64,000 nucleotides of DNA from positions 310,001 through 374,000 of the forward strand of contig NZ_PGFV01000002.1 in assembly GCF_021023135.1 (NCBI RefSeq), read 5' to 3'. The translations under genes and the position numbers were made by a program. Under the pieces are notes generated by a model, which was given only the letters and a program-made list of their open reading frames with translations, searched no databases and was not told the origin of the DNA. Source of the DNA: Brevibacterium sp. CCUG 69071. GTDB taxonomy: Bacteria > Actinomycetota > Actinomycetes > Actinomycetales > Brevibacteriaceae. Shown piece by piece: positions 17,623-25,964 of the stretch (position 1 is its first letter; every line of letters starts with the position of its first letter).

Positions 17623-19347
17623 CTACCTTCTGCGCTTCTCTTCGGTGAGTACGGAGCCTCTTCGAGAGTATCCGCTGCCACGTCGCTCATCGGTGACATC
17701 GATATCCGCCGTGTCCGGTGACCGCTCGAAGCTCGAGGGAACCGGGAACCGGTCCTCGAAGAATTCTGAGACAAGTCTGTTCACTCCGGCCGCACACCCT
17801 TCGGGCAACGCAGTCTCATTGAGGCAGAACACATCGAGATCCGTGCTGCGTGCGACCCGACCGAGCTGAAGTTCGAGATCCTCGCGTGCCAGATCGACGA
17901 ACTGGTAGCCGATGGCTCCTTCGATCGAACGGCCCTGTGCAAAGCACACGAAGTGATGGAGGGACGCGGGGATCGAATAGTCATTGGGGGAGCGGAACTT
18001 CGACGCCGCAACCTGAGCGAACAGTCCCGGCTCCTCGCGCTCCATGGCTTCGAGCTCCCGACGCAGCTGCGGGTGCGGCGTGTGCTGGAATCGATGCGTC
18101 ACAGTCCGGCCGAACTTCTCGATCATGTAGTCCCTGCCCTGCTTGGCCGCAGAGATAATCGGCAAGTCCCGGGGCGACCACCCGCCGATATCGACCGGCA
18201 CGACAGACGGGAAGTGCTTTGCCAATCCATTCGCCGTATAGAAGAGCTCCGGCTCAGTGGGGCGGAGGAAGAAGCAGTCGTCGTTGAGATAGAGGTACCG
18301 ATCGCTCAACCCCTCGATATGGTGCAGCTGAGACTCGATGGCATGAGAATTGAAGACGGGAAGGACGCTGCGGTCAGCGAAGATATCGCGGTGATCGACG
18401 ACAGTGATCCGCGGATGTTCGGTATCCAACCAAGCGGGGACCTGATCGTCGGTGACGATGAAGATGCGCCTGGCCCAGGACGCATAGTATTCGAGCGAAC
18501 GAAGCGAGTACTTCAGCTCATCGCGAGAGGTGAATCGTGAGGCATCGAATGAGCTGGGTTCGGTGTAGTTCGTATCGATGTCCTCGCGTGCGGCAGCCAT
18601 GCGTTCGTGCCACCGGGGATCCGATCCGTCGACCCACGTATAGACGATGTCGACGGGCCCCTCGAACTCTTTGAGGTGCGGTGCCGGTAGTCGCAGCACC
18701 GAGCTGTTCCTGATCGCCTGGTCCCAGACGGCGGGTTCGATGTAGTCGGTCAGCAGATCATGCTCCGGCTGTCGTCTCCGCAGCGTCCCCGGAAGATGCG
18801 TCCCTCCGTCCGCCCTGGGCACCCCGGGTCCGAGTCGCTCCCAGAACTCAACGGTGATGGTCTGGTCCGAGGTGCTGAGCTCCCGGCCGTTGGGTGCGAA
18901 GACGCGACGAAGGAGACGCATCGCGGCCACTTCACCGGCGTTCTTCTCCGCGGACTTGGCGGCGAGGGTGATGCCGTTGACCGAGCAGTACGATCCCTTC
19001 CACTCGGCATCTCGGTCGGCCCTGCGGCACAGGTCCGACAGTGCTTCCAAGGCCTGCCGAGTGTCATCGACTCCGCAGACGAGTGTGGGGGTGAAGGCGC
19101 CCCTGCGGGGCAGCTCGACGAAGTTCACCCCACGGTCGTCCAGTCGTCCTCGGACGATGTCGAGACTGTCTGCCTGGGCCCGCCTGGCATCGTATTCCAC
19201 CGTTGTCGGGGCGGAACGGACAGTCGCTCGCCGGATGGTCTCCTGCCATGGGTGCTCCCCGTGGCGAAGCTTCGAGATCCATGCTTTGCGTTCGGGTGTC
19301 AGGCGTCGCACGAGCGCGGAACGGATCGACGACGGCGTGTACCACAC
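17623..19347 (-). CDS. Stealth-family sugar-1-phosphate transferase (copy 2)
   Basis: The 574-residue protein carries CR1 as DIVYTWVDGSDPRWHE, CR2 as TSRDELKYSLRSLEYY with LHHIEGLSDRYLYLNDD, CR3 around HRFQHTPHPQLRRE and CR4 as LNETALP. I place the start at GTG 19347 because AAGGAGG lies 10 nt upstream (19358-19364); an in-frame ATG at 19395 gives 16 more residues but no ribosome site. Two consecutive Stealth genes suggest two different sugar-phosphate linkages in a repeat unit, or a heteromeric enzyme. The N-terminal region ends, as in copy 1, with a T-(I/V)-E-F-W pattern, pointing to a shared accessory domain. It is the first gene of a two-gene operon reading toward the teichoic locus. Confidence 0.85.
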   Translation of the reverse strand: MWYTPSSIRSALVRRLTPERKAWISKLRHGEHPWQETIRRATVRSAPTTVEYDARRAQADSLDIVRGRLDDRGVNFVELPRRGAFTPTLVCGVDDTRQALEALSDLCRRADRDAEWKGSYCSVNGITLAAKSAEKNAGEVAAMRLLRRVFAPNGRELSTSDQTITVEFWERLGPGVPRADGGTHLPGTLRRRQPEHDLLTDYIEPAVWDQAIRNSSVLRLPAPHLKEFEGPVDIVYTWVDGSDPRWHERMAAAREDIDTNYTEPSSFDASRFTSRDELKYSLRSLEYYASWARRIFIVTDDQVPAWLDTEHPRITVVDHRDIFADRSVLPVFNSHAIESQLHHIEGLSDRYLYLNDDCFFLRPTEPELFYTANGLAKHFPSVVPVDIGGWSPRDLPIISAAKQGRDYMIEKFGRTVTHRFQHTPHPQLRRELEAMEREEPGLFAQVAASKFRSPNDYSIPASLHHFVCFAQGRSIEGAIGYQFVDLAREDLELQLGRVARSTDLDVFCLNETALPEGCAAGVNRLVSEFFEDRFPVPSSFERSPDTADIDVTDERRGSGYSRRGSVLTEEKRRR

Positions 19348-19395
19348 GATGACAACGCCTCCTTGCGTCCTGCGTGGGGCCGGCGGCTTCAACAC

Positions 19396-19570
19396 AACGT
19401 GCGTTGAATGCCGGTTAAGGGACGATTCTAGTCATTCTGCCTCCATGCGGCGGCCCAACGCACCGAGGAATCTCGACAACGGTGCCTGCGGAGTCGTTGG
19501 CCCGTGACACGCTGGATGCAACGAAAAACTACCCAAAACCCCAGTAACTCTTGCCAGAATCGCAACAAGT
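19396..19570. promoter_or_regulatory. Divergent intergenic region between the Stealth operon and the HTH-TetR gene
   Basis: These 175 bp must hold promoters for both divergent operons. Nested complementary blocks (GCACCG 19460-19465 / CGGTGC 19480-19485, and CCAACG 19455-19460 / CGTTGG 19495-19500) could be operators or a cruciform. No convincing -10/-35 pair was recognised on either strand. Confidence 0.3.
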
Positions 19571-20566
19571 GTGCAGACTGTAGTGGTGGTCGACGCGGAC
19601 GAAGGTGCAGACGAGAAGCAGAAGTCCCTGGCCGCCCGCGTCCGCAGAGCCATCAGAACCGCGGGAATCAACCACAGCGAAGTCGCCCGCAGCATCGGTA
19701 TTGAACCGAGCAAACTCTCGAAATCCCTCGCCGGGACCCGGAAGTTCCGGGTCGAGGAGATCTCTCGAATTGCCGAACTCACCGAGGTCACCACGGACTG
19801 GCTCACGAGCGGACGAACCGCGCAGCCGCCTCGGCGCCGGATCGTCTCCGACTTCCACCAGGAGAACCAGGCACACGACGCGACGGTCCCCGGGGTCACC
19901 GTCGCGGTCACCACCGCCGAGGAACACCCCGGACTCCGGAGCGAACCCGACTCGACCTGGATGTCGAAGGGCACGCGCAACCGGCGGAAGATCGTCGCCG
20001 CGGCGTGGGAGCTCTACGCCGACCGCGGCATCGACAAGGTCCGCACCGAAGACGTCGCCCGCGCCTGCGGGATGACCACCTCGGCGATCAACTACCACTT
20101 CCGGACGAAGACCCAGCTGCTGCAGGCGGCCCTGCGCTACTCCCTCGAGATCATCGGCGGCACCCGCGAACTCCGCGACCCCGCCGACCCCGTCGCCGCC
20201 CTGCGCCACTTCGCCAAGGTCCACGCCGGCGTCGACGGCACCGTCCGCCGCGTGTGGTCGATATGGATCCAGAGTTGGTCCGCCGCCGCCTCCGACGAAC
20301 ACACCCGACTCAACCTCACCGCCGTCTACACCGAATGGCTCGACATGGTCACCGGCGTCATCCTCGCCGGCCAACGCGAGGGCACCATCCGCATGGGCAA
20401 CACCGCGCTGATCGTCAAATCGCTGAGCATCTTCATCGACGGACTCGGCGTGGCCCGCAGCACCGCGCAGATGCCGGTCACCGACGACGAAGCCATGACC
20501 ATGCTCGAGGACTACCTCACCGCACACGTCCTGACGAAACCGCACTCCCAGGAAGAAGGCACATGA
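19571..20566 (+). CDS. Transcriptional regulator with N-terminal XRE-type HTH fused to a TetR HTH
   Basis: The 331-residue protein has a lambda-repressor/XRE-like helix-turn-helix at about residues 18-80 and a separate TetR N-terminal HTH at about 136-184 (TEDVARACGMTTSAINYHF pattern), followed by a helical TetR ligand domain. TetR proteins are usually near 200 residues; the extra 130 residues hold the second DNA-binding domain and a linker. The start is uncertain: GTG 19571, 19583 and 19586 are in frame and none has a clear ribosome site. Its stop overlaps the start of the peptide-binding protein gene, so it is the first gene of the transporter operon and likely controls it. Confidence 0.8.
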   Translation: MQTVVVVDADEGADEKQKSLAARVRRAIRTAGINHSEVARSIGIEPSKLSKSLAGTRKFRVEEISRIAELTEVTTDWLTSGRTAQPPRRRIVSDFHQENQAHDATVPGVTVAVTTAEEHPGLRSEPDSTWMSKGTRNRRKIVAAAWELYADRGIDKVRTEDVARACGMTTSAINYHFRTKTQLLQAALRYSLEIIGGTRELRDPADPVAALRHFAKVHAGVDGTVRRVWSIWIQSWSAAASDEHTRLNLTAVYTEWLDMVTGVILAGQREGTIRMGNTALIVKSLSIFIDGLGVARSTAQMPVTDDEAMTMLEDYLTAHVLTKPHSQEEGT

Positions 20567-22110
20567 ACACACCGAACCGAAGACAGGCACTGGGAGCCGG
20601 GCTCACCCTCTCCGCGCTCGCCGGACTGACCGCATGCGGAGGCGAGACCGTGGGCACCGCCGACGCCGGCGACCCGGTCAAGGGCGGTGCCTTGCGAGTG
20701 GGTGTGACCGGAGGCAATGCGGCCGACACCGTCGATGCCCACATCCCCGTCAACAGCGGCGACATCGCCCGCACCGTCAATCTCTACAACTGCCTGCTCT
20801 CCCGCACCGATGACTACAAGATCCAACCCGAACTCGCCGAGTCCTTCGAACGCAACGACGACGCCACCGTGTGGACGGCAACCCTGCGCGATGGCGTGAA
20901 ATTCTCCGACGGACGAGACATCACTGCCGATGACGTCGTCTTCAGTTTTGAGCGGATCAACGACCCGGACGACCCGAAGACCGCGGCGGCCAGCTTCACC
21001 ATGCTCGACGAGGTCGTCGCCACCGGCGACCGCACGATCGAATTCCGGCTCAGCGAACCCAACGGCATCCTCGACGACTCGGTCTCCGAATACACCACAG
21101 GCATCGTCCCGGTCGACTACGACCCGGAGAACCCGGTCTGCTCAGGACCGTTCTCGCTCGTCTCTCACACCCCCGGACAGTCGACCGTGATCAAGCGCAA
21201 CGACTACTACTGGCGCACCGAAGGCAACTACCTCGACGAAGTCGAGATCCTCAACTTCAATGACACCGACGCCCTCATCAATGCCCTCCTGTCGACGCAG
21301 GTCGATGCGATCGCACAGATCCCGCTGGCCCTCGTCGAGGTCATCGACGCCGACGAGCGGATGAGCATCCTCAACTCCGAAACCGGAATGTGGCTGCCCT
21401 TCACCATGCGCGTGGACAAGAAGCCCTTCGACGACGTCAGGGTCCGGCAGGCCTTCCGTCTCGTCGTCGACCGCGAGCAGATGATCGAACAGGTCCTCTC
21501 CGGATTCGGCACGGTGGGCAACGACATGTTCGCCCCGCTGGACCCGAATTACCCCGACTTCCCGCAGCGCACCCGCGATGTCGGCAAGGCTAAGCAGCTC
21601 CTCGCCGAGGCGGGCTACCCCGATGGTCTCGACGTCGAGCTGGTCACCGCGCCCATTCAGTCCGGAGTCGTCGAATCCGCCCAGGTCTTCGCGCAGCAGG
21701 CCGCCGAGGCGGGCATCCGGGTGACGATCCGCAAGGTCGACGCCACGACGTTCTTCGGCGACGAATACCTGCAATGGGACTTCGCCCAGGACTTCTGGAA
21801 CACGCGCGACTTCCTGGCCCAATGCATCTCCTGCGTGGTCGACGAATCGCCATTCAACGAAACCCATTGGGACGACGAGGATTTCACGAAACTCGTGAAG
21901 AAGGCTCGAGCGATGACCGATGCCAAGGCCCGGCGTGACCTCGAACATGAGGCGCAGAAGATGCTCTACGACTCCGGCGGCTACATCATCTGGGGATTCG
22001 CCAACCAGGTCGACGCCTTCCAGAAGTACGTCGGCGGACTCGTCCCCAATGCCACAGGACGCCCGCTGTCGGGCTGGCGTTTCGACCGCGTATGGATCGG
22101 AAAGGTGTGA
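20563..22110 (+). CDS. Oligopeptide/dipeptide-type ABC transporter substrate-binding lipoprotein
   Basis: The 515-residue protein is a family 5 solute-binding protein. A twin arginine (R6-R7), a hydrophobic stretch and the lipobox LTAC with Cys25 show export and lipid anchoring. Downstream features include the FSDGRDITADDVVFSFERI segment, characteristic of the family, and the usual length of 500-550 residues. The true start is ATG 20563, overlapping the regulator stop (ATGA); the frame is open further upstream, but that extension is Arg/Pro-rich and antisense-like. It should deliver peptides or another small solute to the two permeases that follow. The substrate cannot be read from sequence. 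Confidence 0.9.
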   Translation: MNTPNRRQALGAGLTLSALAGLTACGGETVGTADAGDPVKGGALRVGVTGGNAADTVDAHIPVNSGDIARTVNLYNCLLSRTDDYKIQPELAESFERNDDATVWTATLRDGVKFSDGRDITADDVVFSFERINDPDDPKTAAASFTMLDEVVATGDRTIEFRLSEPNGILDDSVSEYTTGIVPVDYDPENPVCSGPFSLVSHTPGQSTVIKRNDYYWRTEGNYLDEVEILNFNDTDALINALLSTQVDAIAQIPLALVEVIDADERMSILNSETGMWLPFTMRVDKKPFDDVRVRQAFRLVVDREQMIEQVLSGFGTVGNDMFAPLDPNYPDFPQRTRDVGKAKQLLAEAGYPDGLDVELVTAPIQSGVVESAQVFAQQAAEAGIRVTIRKVDATTFFGDEYLQWDFAQDFWNTRDFLAQCISCVVDESPFNETHWDDEDFTKLVKKARAMTDAKARRDLEHEAQKMLYDSGGYIIWGFANQVDAFQKYVGGLVPNATGRPLSGWRFDRVWIGKV

Positions 22111-22111
22111 C

Positions 22112-23065
22112 ATGTTCGGAAAAGTCATCGGACGCAGGCTGATCTTCTCCGCCTTCATCCTCCTCGCCGTCTCCCTCCTCGTCTTCGGTGCGACCCTGCT
22201 GCTGCCCGGTGATGCAGCCCGCGCCATCCTCGGCCAGCAGGCCACACCGGAACGCATCGCCGCCTTGAACGAACAGCTCGGCCTCGACATGCCGGCCTGG
22301 CAGCGCTACTTCAGCTGGCTGGGAGGACTCTTCGTCGGAGACTTCGGCACCTCCTCCGCCAGCGGCGGCCCCGTTGCCGACCTGCTGGGAGAGCGAATCG
22401 GTGCCTCCTTCATCCTCATGGCCGTCGCCGCCGTCATCTCCGTGCCTCTGGGCATCGGCCTCGGCGTCTATCAGGCACTGCACCGGGGGAAGCGCCGAGA
22501 TCAGGCGATGACCGGGGCCAGCCTGGTGCTCGCGGCCATGCCCGAGTTCGTCATCGGCATCGCGCTCATCGCGATCTTCGCCACCTCGGTGTTCCAAATC
22601 CTGCCCGCCGTGACCCTGGCCCCGCCGGGCGACCCGGTCTGGCATCGACCCGAGCAGCTCGTCCTGCCCACGGTCACCCTCGTCCTCGTCGTCACGCCCT
22701 ACATCGTACGAATGATGCGCGCGACCATGATCGAGGTCCTCGACTCCGGCTATGTCGAGATGGCCCGACTCAAGGGAGTCCCAGAGAAGCGCGTCATCCT
22801 CCGCCACGCCGTGCCTCACGCGCTGGGGCCCGTGGCGCAGGTCATCGCGATCCAGCTGGCGTGGCTGGCCGGCGGCGTGGTCGTCGTCGAGTTCCTGTTC
22901 CGCTATCCCGGACTCGGCCAAGCCCTCATCGACGCGGTCACCTACCGAGACGTGCAGGTCGTGCAGGCGATCTCCATGCTCGTCGCCGCCGTTTACGTCG
23001 TAGTGAACCTGTTGGCCGATGTCGTCGGCATCCTCACCAACCCTAAACTGAGGAGCGCAGCATGA
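22112..23065 (+). CDS. ABC transporter permease (DppB/OppB type)
   Basis: The 317-residue membrane protein has the N-terminal helix followed by a large external loop typical of DppB, then five more helices. The cytoplasmic coupling segment EMARLKGVPEKRVILRHA (EAA loop) contacts the ATPase. It starts one base after the stop of the binding-protein gene and overlaps the DppC-type gene by 4 nt. Together they form the channel of the peptide-type importer. Confidence 0.9.
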   Translation: MFGKVIGRRLIFSAFILLAVSLLVFGATLLLPGDAARAILGQQATPERIAALNEQLGLDMPAWQRYFSWLGGLFVGDFGTSSASGGPVADLLGERIGASFILMAVAAVISVPLGIGLGVYQALHRGKRRDQAMTGASLVLAAMPEFVIGIALIAIFATSVFQILPAVTLAPPGDPVWHRPEQLVLPTVTLVLVVTPYIVRMMRATMIEVLDSGYVEMARLKGVPEKRVILRHAVPHALGPVAQVIAIQLAWLAGGVVVVEFLFRYPGLGQALIDAVTYRDVQVVQAISMLVAAVYVVVNLLADVVGILTNPKLRSAA

Positions 23066-23979
23066 GCACCGACATGAACAACCTCGATGACCTCAAATCG
23101 CAGGTCGCCGAAGGCGCCGAGGTGCCCAAGGAATCGCAGACGACCTACACGCCCTTCTTCAAACGCGTGCTTGCGCAGAAGCAGGGCAAGATCGGTCTCG
23201 TCCTCACCCTCGTCATCGTCATCCTCGCCCTCTGCGGGCCGCTGCTGCTGCCCTGGGCGACGGGGAACACGGCCACGGAATTCGTGGCGAAGCCCTTCAG
23301 CCCGTACGGGCTCTTCGGCTCCGACAACCTCGGCCGGGATGTGCTCTCTCGTTTCATCGCCGGGGGGCTCACCCTCATCGTCTACGCCGTGATCGCCACG
23401 GCCCTGGGCATGATCGTCGGTGCGATCGTCGGTATGCTTGCCGCCTACGTGGGCGGACGCTTCGATGCCGTCATCATGCGCATCAACGATGTCTTCCTCG
23501 CGATTCCGCAGCTCGTGTTTGCCCTCCTGGCGATCACCGTGCTCGGTCCGCAGGGCTGGGTGCTCGTGACCGTCATCGGACTCACTCACGCACCCCGCAT
23601 CGCCCGTGTGGCCCGCTCGGCCACCCTCGGCGTCGTCACGGAGGACTACATCCGTGCGGCGGAGATGTACGCGATGCCGCGCTGGAAGGTCCTCTTCCGT
23701 GAGCTCCTGCCCAATATCACCGGGCCGCTGAGCGTGGAGGCGGGGCTGCGGCTGACCTACTCGATCGGCTACATCGCATCCCTGTCCTTTCTCGGACTCG
23801 GACTGCAGCCGCCCGCCGCGGACTGGGGTCTGATGATCAACGAGAACCGCATCGCCCTGTCCATCCAACCCTGGGGTGTGCTGCTGCCGGTCATCGCGAT
23901 CGCACTGCTGACCATCGGCACCAACCTGCTCGCGGACTCCTTCGCCCGAGCCACCGCATCAACGTCCGTGGAGGCATGA
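23062..23979 (+). CDS. ABC transporter permease (DppC/OppC type)
   Basis: The 305-residue protein has a cytoplasmic N-terminus, a first membrane helix near residues 47-65, the GSDNLGRDVLSR motif typical of DppC (about 90-101), further helices and the EAA-type coupling segment RAAEMYAMPRWKVLFRELLPN. It pairs with the preceding DppB-type permease. Both ends overlap neighbours by 4 nt, marking tight translational coupling in the operon. Confidence 0.9.
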   Translation: MSTDMNNLDDLKSQVAEGAEVPKESQTTYTPFFKRVLAQKQGKIGLVLTLVIVILALCGPLLLPWATGNTATEFVAKPFSPYGLFGSDNLGRDVLSRFIAGGLTLIVYAVIATALGMIVGAIVGMLAAYVGGRFDAVIMRINDVFLAIPQLVFALLAITVLGPQGWVLVTVIGLTHAPRIARVARSATLGVVTEDYIRAAEMYAMPRWKVLFRELLPNITGPLSVEAGLRLTYSIGYIASLSFLGLGLQPPAADWGLMINENRIALSIQPWGVLLPVIAIALLTIGTNLLADSFARATASTSVEA

Positions 23980-25769
23980 TGAGCACGACGAAGACCCACA
24001 CTGTCCGCCATGACCATGCGAATGAACCGAACGAGAAGATCGTGCTGCGGGTCACCGACTTGGCGGTTGTCACGAACGCCGGCGACGAGATCCTCCACGG
24101 CGTCGACTTCGCCCTCTCCCGCGGAGAGATCCTCGGGCTCGTCGGCGAATCCGGGTCCGGCAAGACCACGGCCGGGCTGGCCTGCATGGGCCACTTTCGG
24201 GAAGGCCTGAAGTTCGGCTCCGGATCCGTGAGCATCTGGCCGCGCGGGGACGAGACCGCCGTCGAAGTGGTCGACCTCGACGAGGTGGCCGTGCGGTCCC
24301 TGCGTGGATCCCGGATCGCCTACATCCCGCAGGACCCCGCCCTCTCGCTCAACCCCGCGATGCGGGTCGGCGAGCAGATCCGCGAGGTCCTCGACATCCA
24401 CGGCTTCGGCTCATCCGAGCGTGAGCGAGCTGAGCGCGTCGCCGCGGTCCTCGTCGACGTCGGTCTGCCCGGGGACCGGGCCTATCAGAAGCGCTGGCCA
24501 CACCAGCTCTCCGGCGGTCAGCAACAGCGCATCGGCATCGCCATGGCCTTCGCCATGTTTCCCGATGTGCTCATCCTCGACGAGCCGACCACCGGCCTCG
24601 ACGTCTCCACCCAGGCGGTCGTCCTCGACACGATCCGGCAGATGACGGTGGCGAACAACGTCGCCGGGCTCTACATCACCCACGACCTTGCGGTGATCAA
24701 GGACATCTCGGATCGAGTAGCAGTGATGTTGCGCGGCGACCTCGTCGAGGAGGGACCGGTGTCCGCGGTCCTCGAACGCCCGCAACACGAATACACGAAG
24801 ATGCTCATGGCCGCCGTACCCGATCTGGCGGGCCGGAAGACCATCGGCTATGGGGCGGCGTCCCTCGAAGACGTCGAGCGTGAGTCGGACGCGAGCTCTG
24901 AGGCTGGCACGAAGGATGGGTCGAAGGGGGCACCGACGCATATCCTCGTCTCGGCGGGGGAGGCGTCGGGGGCAGCCAACTCGGCGAAGGCCGAGGACCG
25001 GACATCCACCTCGGCGGATGCCTCGCTGCTCGAGGTCAGGGACCTTGAGCTCGCCTACGGGAAGGCACAGATCCTCAACGGGATCAACCTGGCGCTGGAG
25101 CCGGGGGAGTGCACCATGCTGCTCGGCGAATCAGGGTCGGGCAAGACCACGCTCTCGCAGTGCGTGGCCGGGCTCAACGACGACTATTCGGGGTCGGTGC
25201 GGCTGCGCGGAACCGAGCTGGCGCGTTCGACGCGGAAGCGGACGAACGACCAGCGGGTGGGAATCCAGTACGTGTTCCAGTCGCCGTTCTCCTCGCTCAA
25301 CCCCCGGCGATCAATCGGGCAGTCACTGTCAGTGCCGCTGGAGATGAGCGGCGAAGGCACGGCCGCGACTAGGAAGGCCACGGTCGAAGAGGCGCTCGAT
25401 TCGGTGCGGCTGGGGCGCTCGTTCTACCATCGGCGCCCCGGGGATCTCTCCGGCGGCGAGCGGCAGAGGGCGGCGATCGCTCGGGCCCTGGTCAACGCAC
25501 CATCGGTGATGGTCTGCGATGAGATCACCTCGGCGCTCGACGTCAGCGTGCAGGCCTCGATCGTCGCTCTGCTGCGGAGCCTGCGTGAGGAGCGGCAGCT
25601 GGCGATGCTCTTCGTCACCCACAACATCGCGCTCTCCCGGCACATCGCCGACAACCTCGCCGTGCTCAACAAGGGCACGATCGTTGACTACGGGCCGACC
25701 TCCTCTGTGCTGGAAAACCCGAGCCACGAGTACACGAGGTCGCTCATCGCCGATGTCCCGAAGTTCTGA
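23976..25769 (+). CDS. Fused ABC transporter ATPase (DppD-DppF in one chain)
   Basis: The 597-residue protein has two ATP-binding cassettes. The first has a Walker A GESGSGKT at residues 57-64, the signature LSGGQQQR and Walker B LILDEPTTG. The second has GESGSGKT near 383-390, LSGGERQR and VCDEITSALD. A Ser/Ala/Glu-rich linker lies around residues 300-350. In most operons these are two genes; the fused form is common in actinobacteria. Tandem ATG codons open the gene and overlap the permease stop. It powers the importer encoded just upstream. Confidence 0.9.
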   Translation: MMSTTKTHTVRHDHANEPNEKIVLRVTDLAVVTNAGDEILHGVDFALSRGEILGLVGESGSGKTTAGLACMGHFREGLKFGSGSVSIWPRGDETAVEVVDLDEVAVRSLRGSRIAYIPQDPALSLNPAMRVGEQIREVLDIHGFGSSERERAERVAAVLVDVGLPGDRAYQKRWPHQLSGGQQQRIGIAMAFAMFPDVLILDEPTTGLDVSTQAVVLDTIRQMTVANNVAGLYITHDLAVIKDISDRVAVMLRGDLVEEGPVSAVLERPQHEYTKMLMAAVPDLAGRKTIGYGAASLEDVERESDASSEAGTKDGSKGAPTHILVSAGEASGAANSAKAEDRTSTSADASLLEVRDLELAYGKAQILNGINLALEPGECTMLLGESGSGKTTLSQCVAGLNDDYSGSVRLRGTELARSTRKRTNDQRVGIQYVFQSPFSSLNPRRSIGQSLSVPLEMSGEGTAATRKATVEEALDSVRLGRSFYHRRPGDLSGGERQRAAIARALVNAPSVMVCDEITSALDVSVQASIVALLRSLREERQLAMLFVTHNIALSRHIADNLAVLNKGTIVDYGPTSSVLENPSHEYTRSLIADVPKF

Positions 25770-25871
25770 AGGTTCGCGGGTGGGCTCTCATCAGCAAAGT
25801 GGGGCGTGATTGCACATGACGTGGGAAATCTGAGCCTGCCTTGAGATAAACGGTGATGCCGTATCCGAACG

Positions 25872-25912
25872 CCGCGAAGGCCGTGACCATATGTGGGTCA
25901 CGGCCTTCGCGG
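25872..25912. terminator. Strong bidirectional hairpin between convergent genes
   Basis: A perfect 17-bp stem (25872-25888 / 25896-25912) with a 7-nt loop lies between the end of the ABC operon and the end of the convergent helicase gene. There is no long T-tract on either side. Position and strength suit a shared terminator. Confidence 0.8.
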
Positions 25913-25964
25913 TATTGATAAGTGCGGAATCGAGTTCAAGCTGCCGAGGAGCGGAAGCCTGTCC

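Noticed and set aside
20005..20562. Upstream extension of the peptide-binding protein frame
   Set aside because: The extension is Arg/Pro/His-rich shadow coding of the regulator; the lipoprotein signal starts at 20563.
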